Source: Actinoplanes octamycinicus (lineage in GTDB: Bacteria; Actinomycetota; Actinomycetes; Mycobacteriales; Micromonosporaceae). From it: a stretch of DNA of 64,000 nucleotides. A program made the position numbers and the translations under genes. Under the pieces are notes generated by a model, which worked only from the letters and a program-made list of their open reading frames with translations, was not told the origin of the DNA and did no database searches. The DNA lies in NCBI RefSeq assembly GCF_014205225.1, contig NZ_JACHNB010000001.1:3887501-3951500 (forward strand). Reading direction: 5' to 3'. How positions within the stretch are numbered: position 1 is the first letter of the stretch; every line of letters starts with the position of its first letter. This document shows, piece after piece, positions 11,813 to 20,851 of the stretch.

Positions 11813-13297
11813 TCAGCTCGGGGCCGGGGCCGGTGCGGGGGCGGACGGGGCGATGACCGAGCGGTTGCGGCCGGCGGCCTTGGCGGCGTAGAGCGCCTCG
11901 TCGGCGGCCTTCAGCAGGGTGGCCGGGTCGGCCATCGAGGAGGTGGCGGCGCCGATCGAGGCGGTGACCGTGATCAGGGTCTGGTCGGTGGCCTCGAAGG
12001 GGAGGTCGGCGATCGCCTGACGGGTGCGCTCGGCGATCAGCGGCAGGTCGGCCCGGGTGACGTGCGGGACCAGGGCGATGAACTCCTCGCCGCCGTAGCG
12101 GGCGAAGACGGTGCCGGCGCGTCTGCCCGCGGTGAGCCGACGGGCCAGTTCGCGCAGGACGCGGTCGCCGGCCGGGTGGCCGTACGTATCGTTGATCTTC
12201 TTGAAGTGGTCGATGTCGATCATGAGCAGGCCGAGCTGGTAACCGGCCCGGGCGGCCCGGCGGCACTCGGCGGCCAGCGCCTCCTCGAAGTACCGCCGGT
12301 TGTGCGCCCCGGTCAGCGGATCCGTGTCGGCGGCCCGCCGGTGCGCCGCCACCAGGCCCGCCATCCGGGCCACCACCAGCAGGAACATGATCGCGCAGGC
12401 GCTGCTGGTGAGCGGCACGTTGAGGTCCTTGCCGGCCAGATGCTCCCCGAGCTGCAGGCCGGGCACCATCAGCACGGCGGCGGTGAGCAGGGCCAGCCGG
12501 GCCGGGCCGGCGTCCGGCGCGGCCACCGGGCCGCGCGCGTCGAAGTCGCGCATCGCCGGGTGCAGCGCGCAGGCGCCGAGCAGGCCGATCGAGACCGCCC
12601 ACAGCGCGGCGGTGAACGGCTCGGTGGTGTTCGCCCCGCCGAGCAGCCCGATCACCGCGTAGCCGGTGTCCGCCACGAACATCAGCCCGAGATAGCCGAA
12701 GAGCAGGTACAGCGCGCCGCCGCGGGCACCGGAACCGAGCATCAGCCGGACCGCGAGGATCAACAGCATCAGGTCGAGGACCGGGTACGACACCTCGGTC
12801 AGCTTCGCGGCCAGCGGCAGGGTGGAGTCCTGTGCCACCGGCTCGACCAGGAACTCCCAGGTGAGCAGGCCGGCGCTGAGCGCGATCACCAGCGCGTCGA
12901 CCGCGGTGGCGAAGTCCCAGCCCGGGGTGCGCCGCCGGATGAAGGTGAGCACCGCGGCGCCGGTGAACAGGTAGCTGCTCAGGTAGAGCACGTCGCCCGG
13001 GGTCGGCTCGGCCAGCTCGCCGGTGCTCCACACGTCGAAGCTGTAGACCACGTCGGCGGCGGCGTAGGTGGCCTGGCCCACGGCGAGGAGGACCCAGCCG
13101 GCCGGGTGGGCCGGCCGGTGCCGGCGGATCCCGGCCAGGATCATCAGCGGGGTGCCGCAGGTGATGATCAGATAGGGGATCTCGTAGCCGAGGAACGGCG
13201 CGCCGAGCGGCTGCCCGAGTGCCCGGAGCAGCGCGCAGGCGGCGACCACGGCGAGCCAGAGCCGCCAGGCCACGCTGCTGGGCCGGATGCGTTCCAC
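11813..13297 (-). CDS. Membrane diguanylate cyclase (GGDEF)
   Basis: 494-aa protein with about nine to ten hydrophobic segments (residues 10-310) and a C-terminal GGDEF domain (about 325-480). The active-site loop reads RYGGEEF (about 399-405), with DTDPLTGAHNRR at the domain start and IDIDHFKKINDTYGH before it, so c-di-GMP synthesis is likely. The Arg-x-x-Asp inhibitory site normally five residues upstream is absent (RRAGTVFA instead), so product inhibition may be missing. The GTG at 13297 is the first plausible start. An Ala/Pro repeat ends the protein. c-di-GMP controls development in actinomycetes through BldD, but no link is visible here. Confidence 0.9.
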   Translation of the reverse strand: MERIRPSSVAWRLWLAVVAACALLRALGQPLGAPFLGYEIPYLIITCGTPLMILAGIRRHRPAHPAGWVLLAVGQATYAAADVVYSFDVWSTGELAEPTPGDVLYLSSYLFTGAAVLTFIRRRTPGWDFATAVDALVIALSAGLLTWEFLVEPVAQDSTLPLAAKLTEVSYPVLDLMLLILAVRLMLGSGARGGALYLLFGYLGLMFVADTGYAVIGLLGGANTTEPFTAALWAVSIGLLGACALHPAMRDFDARGPVAAPDAGPARLALLTAAVLMVPGLQLGEHLAGKDLNVPLTSSACAIMFLLVVARMAGLVAAHRRAADTDPLTGAHNRRYFEEALAAECRRAARAGYQLGLLMIDIDHFKKINDTYGHPAGDRVLRELARRLTAGRRAGTVFARYGGEEFIALVPHVTRADLPLIAERTRQAIADLPFEATDQTLITVTASIGAATSSMADPATLLKAADEALYAAKAAGRNRSVIAPSAPAPAPAPS

Positions 13298-13385
13298 CGG
13301 AACATCGTCGGCGCCGCCGGTTGCGATCTGGGTGCTTCCCCGGTTTCTCCGAATTTCCGGACCGGCGGGTGCCCGGCCACGTTTC

Positions 13386-15230
13386 TCAGCATGTCCGGAC
13401 CCGCAGGTGCTCCGCCACCGACCAGGCCTGGAACGGGCAGCCGGTCGCGGTGTGCGGGGCGTCCCCGTCCGCGGTCTCCGAGATCGACCCGAGCCCGAAC
13501 TCGGTCAGGTGCCGGTCGGCGTCGGCGAGCACGTCGGTGACGTCCACGCCGAGCCGCCGCCAGGCCGATATGTACGGCCCGGTGAGCCACGGCCAGACGG
13601 TGCCGGTGTGGTACGCCGTGTCCCGCTCGGCCGGCCCGCCCCGGTGCCGCCCGTGGTACCCGGCCGTTCCGGGCGCCTGGCTGCGCAGCCCCATCGGGGT
13701 GAGCAGCGCCGCCCCGATCCGGGTCAGCACCGCCGGGTCGGGCCGCAGCGGCGCGTGCGGCAGCGACCAGGCGAGCAGCTGGTTGGGGCGCAGGCTGTGG
13801 TCGCCGAGCACGTCCTGCAGCTGCCCGGAGAGGGTCGGGAAGGACCGGGCGAAACTGTCCCGGGCCCGGGCGTGCACGGCGGCGAAGGGGTCGCCGAGAG
13901 TGGCCAGCGCGTTCACCCACAGGGCGTTGATGTCCACCGCCTTGCCCGCCCGCGGGGTGACCGGCACCCCGTCGACGCGCGCGTCCATCCAGGTCAGGGC
14001 CTCGCCGGCGGCGCCCTGGACGAGCAGGCCGTCGGCCGGGTCGGCCCGGATGCCGTACCGGGTGCCGGCCAGGTGGTGCTCGATCACCCCGGTCAGCGCG
14101 GGACGCAGCTCGGCGGCCAGGTCGGTGTCGCCGGTGAGGGTCACGTGCCGGTCGACCGCGTGCAGGAACCAGAGGGTGCCGTCGGCGGTGTTGTACTCGA
14201 CGCTGCCGGTGTCCGCGGTGTTCGCCAGCATCCCCTCGGAGAGCGTGGCGGCGTAGGACCGGAGCAGCTCCCGGCCGGTGTCGAAGCGGCCGGTGGCCAG
14301 GAACAGGCCCTCGTAGCTGATCATCGTGTCCCGCGACCAGGCGCCGAACCACGGGTAGCCGGCCACCACGTCCGGGCCGGTGCGGGTGCGGACCACGAAG
14401 GCGTCGGCGGCCAGGGTGAGCGCGGGATCGGTGGCGCCGGCGGTCAGGGACCGGTTGCGCGCCCGGGCGGCGTCCACCACCGTGGCGGCCGGCGGCGGCG
14501 GTTGCTCCAGGTCGTCCGCCCAGGCGACGATCGGGGCGGTCGCCCCGGGGCGGTCGAGCGTGGCGTGGAAGCTCCCGGCGTACCACAAATTCTCTTGATC
14601 TTGGAGGCCGCGCGCCGCCTCCGCGCGGTGCCGGACGTTCCGGAACCACTCGCCGGCCGCGGCGAAGCCCGGCCCGGCTATCCGGTAGGCGTCCTCGACG
14701 ACGCAGCCGTCCGCGGTCGGCGTGACCGCCAGTGACGGGCCCTGCTCGCCGTGGACGTCACGCCAGGCGCAGAGCGCCTCGACCGCGATCCGGACCGGGC
14801 CGCCGGAGATCAGCCGATGGACCACCGCGACCGCCGGCCGGCCGGTGACCATCGCGATCTCCCGCTCGATGACGAGGTCGCCGATCCGCCACCGCCAGCG
14901 TGGGATGCCATCGATCAGGGAGAAACCGGACAGGTACATGTGACCGGTCGGGGCGACCACGCCACTCGCCCACTCGTGACAGGCCAGCCGCACCAGCGCG
15001 CCGGACGGCAGCGTGACCACCGCGTCGAGCGACGCGAGGCCCAGCATCCGGGACGCCGGTGTGGTCCCGGCCACAATCAGCAGCCCGTGGTAACGACGTG
15101 TTCGCAACCCTGTAACGGTCCCCATGGCATAGCCCCCGATACCGTCGGGTACCAGCCACTCTCGGGACGACGCGGTGCCCAGATCAGTACACAGCTGCGG
15201 TCCGAACTCGATCGGGCACACGGTGGACAC
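13386..15230 (-). CDS. Amylo-alpha-1,6-glucosidase (GH133, glycogen debranching type)
   Basis: 614-aa enzyme with the N-terminal GDE_N beta-sandwich (GIGGYAMGTVTGLRTRRYHGLL near residues 30-50) and a C-terminal (alpha/alpha)6 barrel. Characteristic barrel segments include GYPWFGAWSRDTMIS, the NTADGTLWF stretch and the TVWPWLTGPY near the end. It should remove alpha-1,6 branches from glycogen. GTG 15230 is preferred since GGAGG stands nine bases upstream; an in-frame GTG at 15284 has no ribosome site. It diverges from the GH63 gene across a gap of 94 bases that must hold both promoters, suggesting joint control of storage-glucan or glucoside breakdown. Confidence 0.9.
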   Translation of the reverse strand: MSTVCPIEFGPQLCTDLGTASSREWLVPDGIGGYAMGTVTGLRTRRYHGLLIVAGTTPASRMLGLASLDAVVTLPSGALVRLACHEWASGVVAPTGHMYLSGFSLIDGIPRWRWRIGDLVIEREIAMVTGRPAVAVVHRLISGGPVRIAVEALCAWRDVHGEQGPSLAVTPTADGCVVEDAYRIAGPGFAAAGEWFRNVRHRAEAARGLQDQENLWYAGSFHATLDRPGATAPIVAWADDLEQPPPPAATVVDAARARNRSLTAGATDPALTLAADAFVVRTRTGPDVVAGYPWFGAWSRDTMISYEGLFLATGRFDTGRELLRSYAATLSEGMLANTADTGSVEYNTADGTLWFLHAVDRHVTLTGDTDLAAELRPALTGVIEHHLAGTRYGIRADPADGLLVQGAAGEALTWMDARVDGVPVTPRAGKAVDINALWVNALATLGDPFAAVHARARDSFARSFPTLSGQLQDVLGDHSLRPNQLLAWSLPHAPLRPDPAVLTRIGAALLTPMGLRSQAPGTAGYHGRHRGGPAERDTAYHTGTVWPWLTGPYISAWRRLGVDVTDVLADADRHLTEFGLGSISETADGDAPHTATGCPFQAWSVAEHLRVRTC

Positions 15231-15277
15231 GGAAGGGAACCTCCGACCTATGGGCAGAATCGGCGGAGCCGACACAC

Positions 15278-15306
15278 TTGACACCAGACCGTGACAGTCT
15301 CAGTGT
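15278..15306 (+). promoter_or_regulatory. Possible promoter for the GH63 gene
   Basis: TTGACA at 15278-15283 is followed after 17 bases by CAGTGT at 15301-15306, a weak minus-10. It lies 19-47 bases upstream of the ATG at 15325. The minus-35 is perfect but the minus-10 lacks the first T, so this is only a candidate. Confidence 0.4.
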
Positions 15307-15324
15307 GATCGACTCCGGGTCGTA

Positions 15325-17967
15325 ATGGTGGGGATGGTGAGAACGGACGTGTCGGAGCGGGATCGGCTGGCCCAGGCCGACTCCGGCGAGCAACCGTGGC
15401 GCGCCTGGGGTCCCTACCTCTCCGAAAGGGCGTGGGGCACGGTCCGGGAGGACTACAGCGAGCACGGGACGGCGTGGGACTACTTCCCGCACGACCATGC
15501 GCGGTCCCGGGCGTACCGGTGGAACGAGGACGGGATGGCCGGTGTCTGCGACGACCGGCAGACCTTCTGCTTCGCGCTCGCGCTCTGGAACGGCAAGGAC
15601 CCGATCCTCAAGGAACGGATGTTCGGCCTCGGCGGCGACGGCGGCAACCACGGCGAGGACGCCAAGGACTACTGGTGGTACCAGGACTCCACGCCCACCC
15701 ACTCGTGGATGCGCTGGCGTTATCACTATCCCCAGGCCGAGTTCCCGTACGACCAGCTGGTCCGGGTCAACGGCCAGCGCTCGCGCACCGAGAGCGAGTA
15801 CGAGCTGGTCGACACCGGCGTCTTCGACCACGACCGGTTCTGGGCGGTGACCGTCGATTACGCCAAGGCCGGCCCGCACGACATGTGCATCGCGATCACC
15901 GTGTCGAACCGCGGCCCGGAGCCGGCCACCCTGCACGTCCTGCCCACCCTCTGGTTCCGCAACACCTGGTCCTGGGGCCTGCCGAACCGGCCGACCCCGT
16001 CGCTGGCCGGCACCCCGGGCCGGCTCGCCGGGCGGCACCGGTCGATCGGCCACATCACGCTCGACGCCGAGGGCGCCCCGCCCGCGCTGGTCTGCGACAA
16101 CGAGACCAACGCGCAGCGGCTGTGGGGGCTGCCCGGGCGCAGTCCGTACCCGAAGGACGGGATCAACGACTTCCTGATCTCCGACATGCCGACGGTCAAC
16201 CCGAGCGGGATCGGCACCAAGGGATCGCTGCACTACGAGCTCACCCTGGAGCCGGGGGAGACCCGGACCATCCGGCTGCGCCTGGCCCAGACCGACGCGC
16301 TGCCGGAGCCGCTCGACCTCGGCGCCGGCTGGGACGCGGTGATGCGCGACCGGCTGGCCGAGGCCGACGCGTTCTTCGGCGAGATCATCCCGGCGTCGGC
16401 CTCGGCGGACGAGACCGCGGTGGCCCGGCAGGGCATCGCCGGGCTGATGTGGGGCAAGCAGTTCTACCACTTCGACGTGAAGCAGTGGCTGGTCGGCGAC
16501 CCGGGCAACTCGCCGCCGCCACCGGGCCGGCGCTACGGGCGCAACAACGGCTGGTGGCACATGAACAGCTTCGACGTGATCAGCATGCCGGACCCGTGGG
16601 AGTACCCCTGGTACGCCGCCTGGGACCTGGCGTTCCACTGTGTCAGCATCAGCCGGGTCGATCCCGGCTTCGCCAAGTCGCAGCTGCTCCTGCTGCTCCG
16701 CGAGTGGTACATGCACCCGAACGGGCAGATCCCGGCGTACGAGTGGTCGTTCGCCGACGTGAACCCGCCGGTGCACGCCTGGGCCGCGCTGCGGGTCTTC
16801 CAGATCGACGGCGGCCGCGACTACGACTTCCTCGCCAAGGTGATGCACAAGCTGCTGCTGAACTTCACCTGGTGGGTGAACCGCAAGGACGTCGGCGGCA
16901 ACAACGTCTTCGAGGGCGGCTTCCTCGGGCTGGACAACGTCGGCCCGTTCGACCGGTCCGCCGCGCTGCCGGTCGCCGGGGTGCTGGAGCAGTCGGACGG
17001 CACCGGCTGGATGGCCATGTACGCGCTGAACCTGCTCGACATGTCGATCATCCTGGCCCTGCACGACCGGTCCTACGAGGACATGGCCACCAAGTTCTTC
17101 GAGCACTTCACCTACATCGCGGAGGCGGCGTACCGGCAGGGGCTGTGGGACGACGAGGACAGCTTCTTCTACGACGTGCTGCGCCTGCCGGACGGGCACA
17201 AGGTGCCGCTCAAGGCCCGCTCGATCGTCGGCCTGCTGCCGCTCGCCGCGACCACCCGGCTCACCTCGGACACGCTGAACCGGCTGCCCGAGGTGAACGC
17301 CCGGGTCCGCTGGATGCTGCACAAGCAGACCGATTACGGCGACGTGATCAGCGCGCGCCGGCTCGGCGGCGCCGATCGGCGCCGCCAGCGCCTGCTGAGC
17401 ATGGTGGGGCAGGACCAGCTGTTGCGGATCCTGGCACGGTTGCTGGACCCCGAGGAGTTCCTTTCCCCGTACGGCCTGCGCACCCTGTCCCGGGCTCATC
17501 TGGAGAAGCCGTTCACCGTCTCGCTGGGCGGCTCGGACTTCACCGTCGGATACGAGCCGGCGGAGAGCACCAGCGGCCTCTTCGGCGGCAACTCGAACTG
17601 GCGTGGCCCGGTCTGGATGCCGGTCAACTACCTGCTGGTCGAGGCGCTCCGCGAGTTCGCCGAGTTCTACGGCGAGGACCTGCGGGTGGAGTACCCGACC
17701 GGGGCGCAGACCAAGACGTCGCTCACCGAGGTCGCCGACGACCTGGCCCGGCGGCTGATCGCCCTGTTCGTCCCGGGCGAGGATGGGCGGCGGCCGATCT
17801 ACGGCGCGACCGAGCTGTTCCACACCCACCCGGACTGGAAGGACCTGATCGTCTTCCCGGAGTACTTCCACGGCGACAACGGCGCCGGCCTCGGAGCCTG
17901 GCACCAGACGGGCTGGAGCGCCCTGGTCGTCGACTTGGTCCTCACCCTGCACGACAAGAACCGCTGA
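15325..17967 (+). CDS. GH63-family glucosidase (MGH1-like)
   Basis: 880-aa cytoplasmic glycoside hydrolase of the clan that includes mannosyl-oligosaccharide glucosidase. Hallmarks include WNEDGMAGVCDDRQ near residue 70, the long FALALWNGKDPILKERMFGL stretch, WWHMNSFDVISMPDPWEYPW and WYAAWDLAFHC (about 410-440), and the C-terminal GGNSNWRGPVWMPVNYL (about 754-770), where family members hold a catalytic acid region. No signal peptide. Long GH63 proteins of this kind are common in actinomycetes with poorly known substrates, probably alpha-glucosides. ATG at 15325 or in-frame ATG at 15334 could start it. Divergent partner is the GH133 gene. Confidence 0.87.
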   Translation: MVGMVRTDVSERDRLAQADSGEQPWRAWGPYLSERAWGTVREDYSEHGTAWDYFPHDHARSRAYRWNEDGMAGVCDDRQTFCFALALWNGKDPILKERMFGLGGDGGNHGEDAKDYWWYQDSTPTHSWMRWRYHYPQAEFPYDQLVRVNGQRSRTESEYELVDTGVFDHDRFWAVTVDYAKAGPHDMCIAITVSNRGPEPATLHVLPTLWFRNTWSWGLPNRPTPSLAGTPGRLAGRHRSIGHITLDAEGAPPALVCDNETNAQRLWGLPGRSPYPKDGINDFLISDMPTVNPSGIGTKGSLHYELTLEPGETRTIRLRLAQTDALPEPLDLGAGWDAVMRDRLAEADAFFGEIIPASASADETAVARQGIAGLMWGKQFYHFDVKQWLVGDPGNSPPPPGRRYGRNNGWWHMNSFDVISMPDPWEYPWYAAWDLAFHCVSISRVDPGFAKSQLLLLLREWYMHPNGQIPAYEWSFADVNPPVHAWAALRVFQIDGGRDYDFLAKVMHKLLLNFTWWVNRKDVGGNNVFEGGFLGLDNVGPFDRSAALPVAGVLEQSDGTGWMAMYALNLLDMSIILALHDRSYEDMATKFFEHFTYIAEAAYRQGLWDDEDSFFYDVLRLPDGHKVPLKARSIVGLLPLAATTRLTSDTLNRLPEVNARVRWMLHKQTDYGDVISARRLGGADRRRQRLLSMVGQDQLLRILARLLDPEEFLSPYGLRTLSRAHLEKPFTVSLGGSDFTVGYEPAESTSGLFGGNSNWRGPVWMPVNYLLVEALREFAEFYGEDLRVEYPTGAQTKTSLTEVADDLARRLIALFVPGEDGRRPIYGATELFHTHPDWKDLIVFPEYFHGDNGAGLGAWHQTGWSALVVDLVLTLHDKNR

Positions 17968-18098
17968 CGCTCGCGGGACCAGAACCGCTGCGGCTCGCAC
18001 GACCGGGACCGCTGCGTGGCCCGCAGGACAGGAAATCGCTGCGGTCGGCGCGGCGCGGGTCGCTGCGGCGCCCCGGTCCGGGGCGCCCCGCGGGTGGG

Positions 18099-18371
18099 TC
18101 AGTGGGCGTGGCTGACGATCGCCTCGGCCACGTGGCGCAGCTGGGCGTGGTCGGGGTGGAAGCCGGCGGCGATGTCCGGGTGCAGGCCGGCTTTCGCCTG
18201 GTCCAGGAGCATCGAGGTGACCTGGTCCACGCTCTCGCCGGCGTAGCGCTGCCGGATCCGGACCGTCGCGGCCTGGAGCGCCGAACTGAGCTGGTCCTCG
18301 AGGGGACCGCGCAGTTTCTCCTCCACCGGGTTGAGCGATTGCGGGTCGAGTGTGACGTGCGGCTCGGCCAA
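18099..18371 (-). CDS. Small conserved-looking protein, function unknown
   Basis: 90-aa acidic, mostly helical protein that I do not recognise. It has no signal peptide or membrane segment, and its C-terminus is His-rich (FHPDHAQLRHVAEAIVSHAH). The TTG start has GGAGG five bases upstream, which with the codon pattern makes it a convincing gene. It lies 131 bases beyond the convergent GH63 gene; those bases are GC-rich and hold no further gene. Confidence 0.6.
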   Translation of the reverse strand: MAEPHVTLDPQSLNPVEEKLRGPLEDQLSSALQAATVRIRQRYAGESVDQVTSMLLDQAKAGLHPDIAAGFHPDHAQLRHVAEAIVSHAH

Positions 18372-18720
18372 GGTGTCCTCCGGAGGTCAACGACGCCGTG
18401 CGGATACCCGTCGACCAACCCCCAGTAAACCCCGCGGACACGCACCGCCGCCGGGTTTCCCCGAGATGGGGGACAGGCGGCACGCGCAGCGGGCCAGGCG
18501 GCGCGGGCAAAGGCGCGGCGGACGGGATGGATGGTGGTGCGGCGGGGGAGGCGGGGCACGCGGGCCAGGACCGGGCGGAGCTGGGCCGGGCTGACCAGGC
18601 ACCCGATGAACGTTGCTGGTGCCACGAGGGGCGCACCCGGCAGACGCCGTCCGGTCGCACAGGGGGGCGCATCCGATAGGCGCGAGTCGATGGCCCGGAG
18701 GTGCGGAGGCGGACGCGGGT
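18372..18720. other. Intergenic gap without recognisable gene
   Basis: About 350 bases between the small protein gene and the trpEG terminator. It is G-rich on the plus strand, with reading frames open on both strands only because of base composition. I found no ribosome site next to a plausible start and no clear promoter except what must serve the small protein at 18371. Confidence 0.5.
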
Positions 18721-18761
18721 CGGTGGTCCAAGGAGAGGCTCTCGATCGCCTTGGACCACCG
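18721..18761 (-). terminator. Hairpin terminator after trpEG
   Basis: A perfect 13-bp inverted repeat, CGGTGGTCCAAGG at 18721-18733 and its complement at 18749-18761, with a 15-base loop that can itself pair (AGAG/CTCT). It lies 13 bases beyond the trpEG stop. There is no T-run after it on the minus strand, which is common for actinomycete terminators. Confidence 0.7.
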
Positions 18762-18774
18762 ACGGTATCTATCG

Positions 18775-20577
18775 CTACCCGTTCGTGAGCGGGCTAACCA
18801 CCTCGGCCAGCAACGGCGGCAGAAGTTCCCGGAGCACGTCGATCCCGTCCCGGCTGAGCACCGATTCCGGGTGGAACTGCACCCCGGCGAACGCCCGGCC
18901 GCGCAGCGCGTGCACCGCCCCGTCGGCCGGGTCCCGGGCGATCGCAAACCGCCCGTACGCCGAGTCGAGCGGCCCCTCGGCGGCCACCGCGGCGAAGCTG
19001 GAGTAGAAGCCGACCCGCCGCACCGACCCGAACAGGTCCACGTCCCGGGCCAGCCCCTGGTACGGCGACTCCCGCCGGATCAGCGACAGCCCCAGTTCCA
19101 GGGCGAGCATCTCCTGCCCGAGGCAGACCGCGAACAGCGGGAGCCCGCTCGCCAGCCGGTCCCGGACGATCCCGCGCATGGCCGCCATCTTCGGGTCGCC
19201 GGTGTCCTCCGGGTCGCCCGGCCCGGGCCCGACCACCAGCAGGTCCGCCGCCGGCGCCGGGGCCGACCAGGGCACCACCGACACCGTCAGGCCGAGCGCC
19301 TTCAGCTGGTGGGCCAGCATCGCGGTGAAGGTGTCCTCGCCGTCCACGATCACCGCGGTCCGCCCGGCCAGCTCCGGCGCCACGAGCGCGCCGGGCGCCC
19401 GGGAGTCCAGCCAGAACCGGGCCAGGTCGGTGTTCCGCGCGGCCAGCGCCGCCAGTTCCGCCTCGCCGGGCACCGGGGCGCTCGAGTCCCGTACCGAAAA
19501 AGACGCGGAACCGAGCGCGGCCAGCACCCCGGCCGCCTTCGTGTGGGTCTCGGCCACCTCGCCCGCCGCCGTCGAATGCCGCACCAGGGTGGCCCCGACC
19601 GGCACCCGCAGGGTGCCGTCGGGGGTGATCTCCGCGGTCCGGATCAGGATCGGCGCGTCCAGGCTCTGCCGCCCGTCGTCGTCGACCGAGAGCAGCGCCA
19701 GCACCCCGGCGTAGTAGCCGCGGCCACGCCGCTCGTGGCGGGCGATCACCCGGCACGCGTTCTCGATCGGGCTGCCGGTCACGGTGGGCGCGAACATGGT
19801 CTCCCGCAGCACCTCCCGGACGTCCAGCGAACCGCGCCCGGCCAGCAGATACTCGGTGTGGGTCAGGTGCGCCATCTGCTTCAGGTACGGCCCGGCCACC
19901 TGCCCGCCGTGCTCGGCGACGGTCGCCATCATCTTCAGTTCCTCGTCGAGGACCATGTAGAGCTCCTCGACCTCCTTGGGATCGCGCAGGAAGTCGAGCA
20001 GCGACCCGGACCCGTGCCGGAACGTCCCGCTGATCGGGTTCATCATCACGATCCCGTCGGTGACGCTGACGTGCCGTTCCGGCGTCGCCCCGACCAGCGT
20101 CCGGGTCCCGGTGTGCACCAGGAACGTCCAGTAGGTGCCCTGTTCCTGAGCGAGCAGCCGGCCGAACGCGGCCCGCGCGGCGTCCACCGGATCGCCGTCG
20201 ACGGACGCCTCGAAAACCCGGTGGATCACGAAGTTCGCGCCCTCGCCGTGCCCGATCTCGTCGCGCAGCACGTCCTCGACGATCCGCCCGTACTCGTCGT
20301 CGTCCAGGTCGAACCGGCCGCCGGAGACGCGCAGCTCCCCGGCCGGGAAGTCGCTCAGCGGCCGGGTCTCCCGGGAGTCGACCAGCAGGCATTCCAGCGG
20401 CGCGCCGTCGTCCACGCAGGCGAAGCCGCGTTCCCGGATCTGCCGATAGGGCACCACGGCGAGCACCGGGCGGCCGGGTTCCAGCGGGATGCCGGCGAGC
20501 TGCTCGACGGTGATCACGTCGCCGGTGAGCACCTCGACGTGGTCGGCGCCGTCGCGGTGCAGGTAAGCGAAAGGCAT
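18775..20577 (-). CDS. trpEG: Fused anthranilate synthase, TrpE-TrpG type
   Basis: 600-aa fusion of a chorismate-using synthase domain (residues about 90-380; FAPTVTGSPIENACRV and RGRGYYAGVLAL are family signatures) and a class I glutamine amidotransferase domain (about 405-590) with oxyanion loop GPGPGDP, nucleophile in FAVCLGQE (about Cys485) and the His-Glu pair in FHPES. It should make anthranilate from chorismate and glutamine. The GPGPGDP loop and chain order also occur in PhzE of phenazine synthesis. The Trp-codon leader just upstream strongly favours a tryptophan-controlled anthranilate synthase. ATG 20577 has GAGGAA nearby. No other trp gene is in the window. Confidence 0.9.
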   Translation of the reverse strand: MPFAYLHRDGADHVEVLTGDVITVEQLAGIPLEPGRPVLAVVPYRQIRERGFACVDDGAPLECLLVDSRETRPLSDFPAGELRVSGGRFDLDDDEYGRIVEDVLRDEIGHGEGANFVIHRVFEASVDGDPVDAARAAFGRLLAQEQGTYWTFLVHTGTRTLVGATPERHVSVTDGIVMMNPISGTFRHGSGSLLDFLRDPKEVEELYMVLDEELKMMATVAEHGGQVAGPYLKQMAHLTHTEYLLAGRGSLDVREVLRETMFAPTVTGSPIENACRVIARHERRGRGYYAGVLALLSVDDDGRQSLDAPILIRTAEITPDGTLRVPVGATLVRHSTAAGEVAETHTKAAGVLAALGSASFSVRDSSAPVPGEAELAALAARNTDLARFWLDSRAPGALVAPELAGRTAVIVDGEDTFTAMLAHQLKALGLTVSVVPWSAPAPAADLLVVGPGPGDPEDTGDPKMAAMRGIVRDRLASGLPLFAVCLGQEMLALELGLSLIRRESPYQGLARDVDLFGSVRRVGFYSSFAAVAAEGPLDSAYGRFAIARDPADGAVHALRGRAFAGVQFHPESVLSRDGIDVLRELLPPLLAEVVSPLTNG

Positions 20578-20628
20578 GGTTCCTCGTTCCGGGCCGGGCG
20601 GGCGCCGCCGAGGCCGGACCATGCGAAA

Positions 20629-20651
20629 CGGCCGCCTCGGGGAGGCGGCCG
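20629..20651 (-). terminator. trp attenuator hairpin
   Basis: Transcribed leftwards, the leader RNA can form CGGCCGCCTC, loop CCC, GAGGCGGCCG: a perfect 10-bp stem followed by TTT. It sits 34 bases after the leader peptide stop and 51 bases before the trpEG start, the position expected for a transcription attenuator. When Trp is scarce a ribosome stalled on the two Trp codons would favour another pairing; I did not resolve the antiterminator. Confidence 0.75.
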
Positions 20652-20685
20652 CGGGTGGGTTACGCGCGGGGGATGTGGCCGCCGG

Positions 20686-20721
20686 TCAGGCGGGCCACCA
20701 CATGCTCAGTCGCGCGTTCAT
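20686..20721 (-). CDS. trpL: trp leader peptide
   Basis: An 11-residue ORF reading MNARLSMWWPA, with tandem Trp codons and a TGA stop, 108 bases upstream of trpEG and followed by the attenuator hairpin. Trp is rare in proteins, so two in a row in a tiny ORF at this spot is a strong sign of ribosome-mediated attenuation, as known for Streptomyces trpE genes. The ATG has no ribosome site at normal distance (GGAGG is 17 bases away), and a minus-10-like box lies seven bases upstream, so translation may be leaderless. Confidence 0.85.
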   Translation of the reverse strand: MNARLSMWWPA

Positions 20722-20728
20722 GCCGGGC

Positions 20729-20734
20729 AGCGTA
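20729..20734 (-). promoter_or_regulatory. Possible minus-10 box for the trp leader transcript
   Basis: On the minus strand TACGCT lies seven bases before the leader peptide ATG. That spacing would place the transcription start at or near the A of the ATG, giving a leaderless message. No good minus-35 was found. Confidence 0.35.
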
Positions 20735-20851
20735 ACCACCTCCGGGACGCCCGCGCCAGCATCGGCGCGCGCCGTCCCGCATGGAGAGACCGATCACCAC
20801 CGTTCTCGGTACGACCGGAGCGCCCGCCGCGGTCGTACCGGGCCCGGGTCC

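Noticed and set aside
15184..18759. Minus-strand frame of almost 1200 codons opposite the GH63 gene
   Set aside because: Shadow of a well-supported glycosidase; it also runs through the hairpin after trpEG and the small protein gene.
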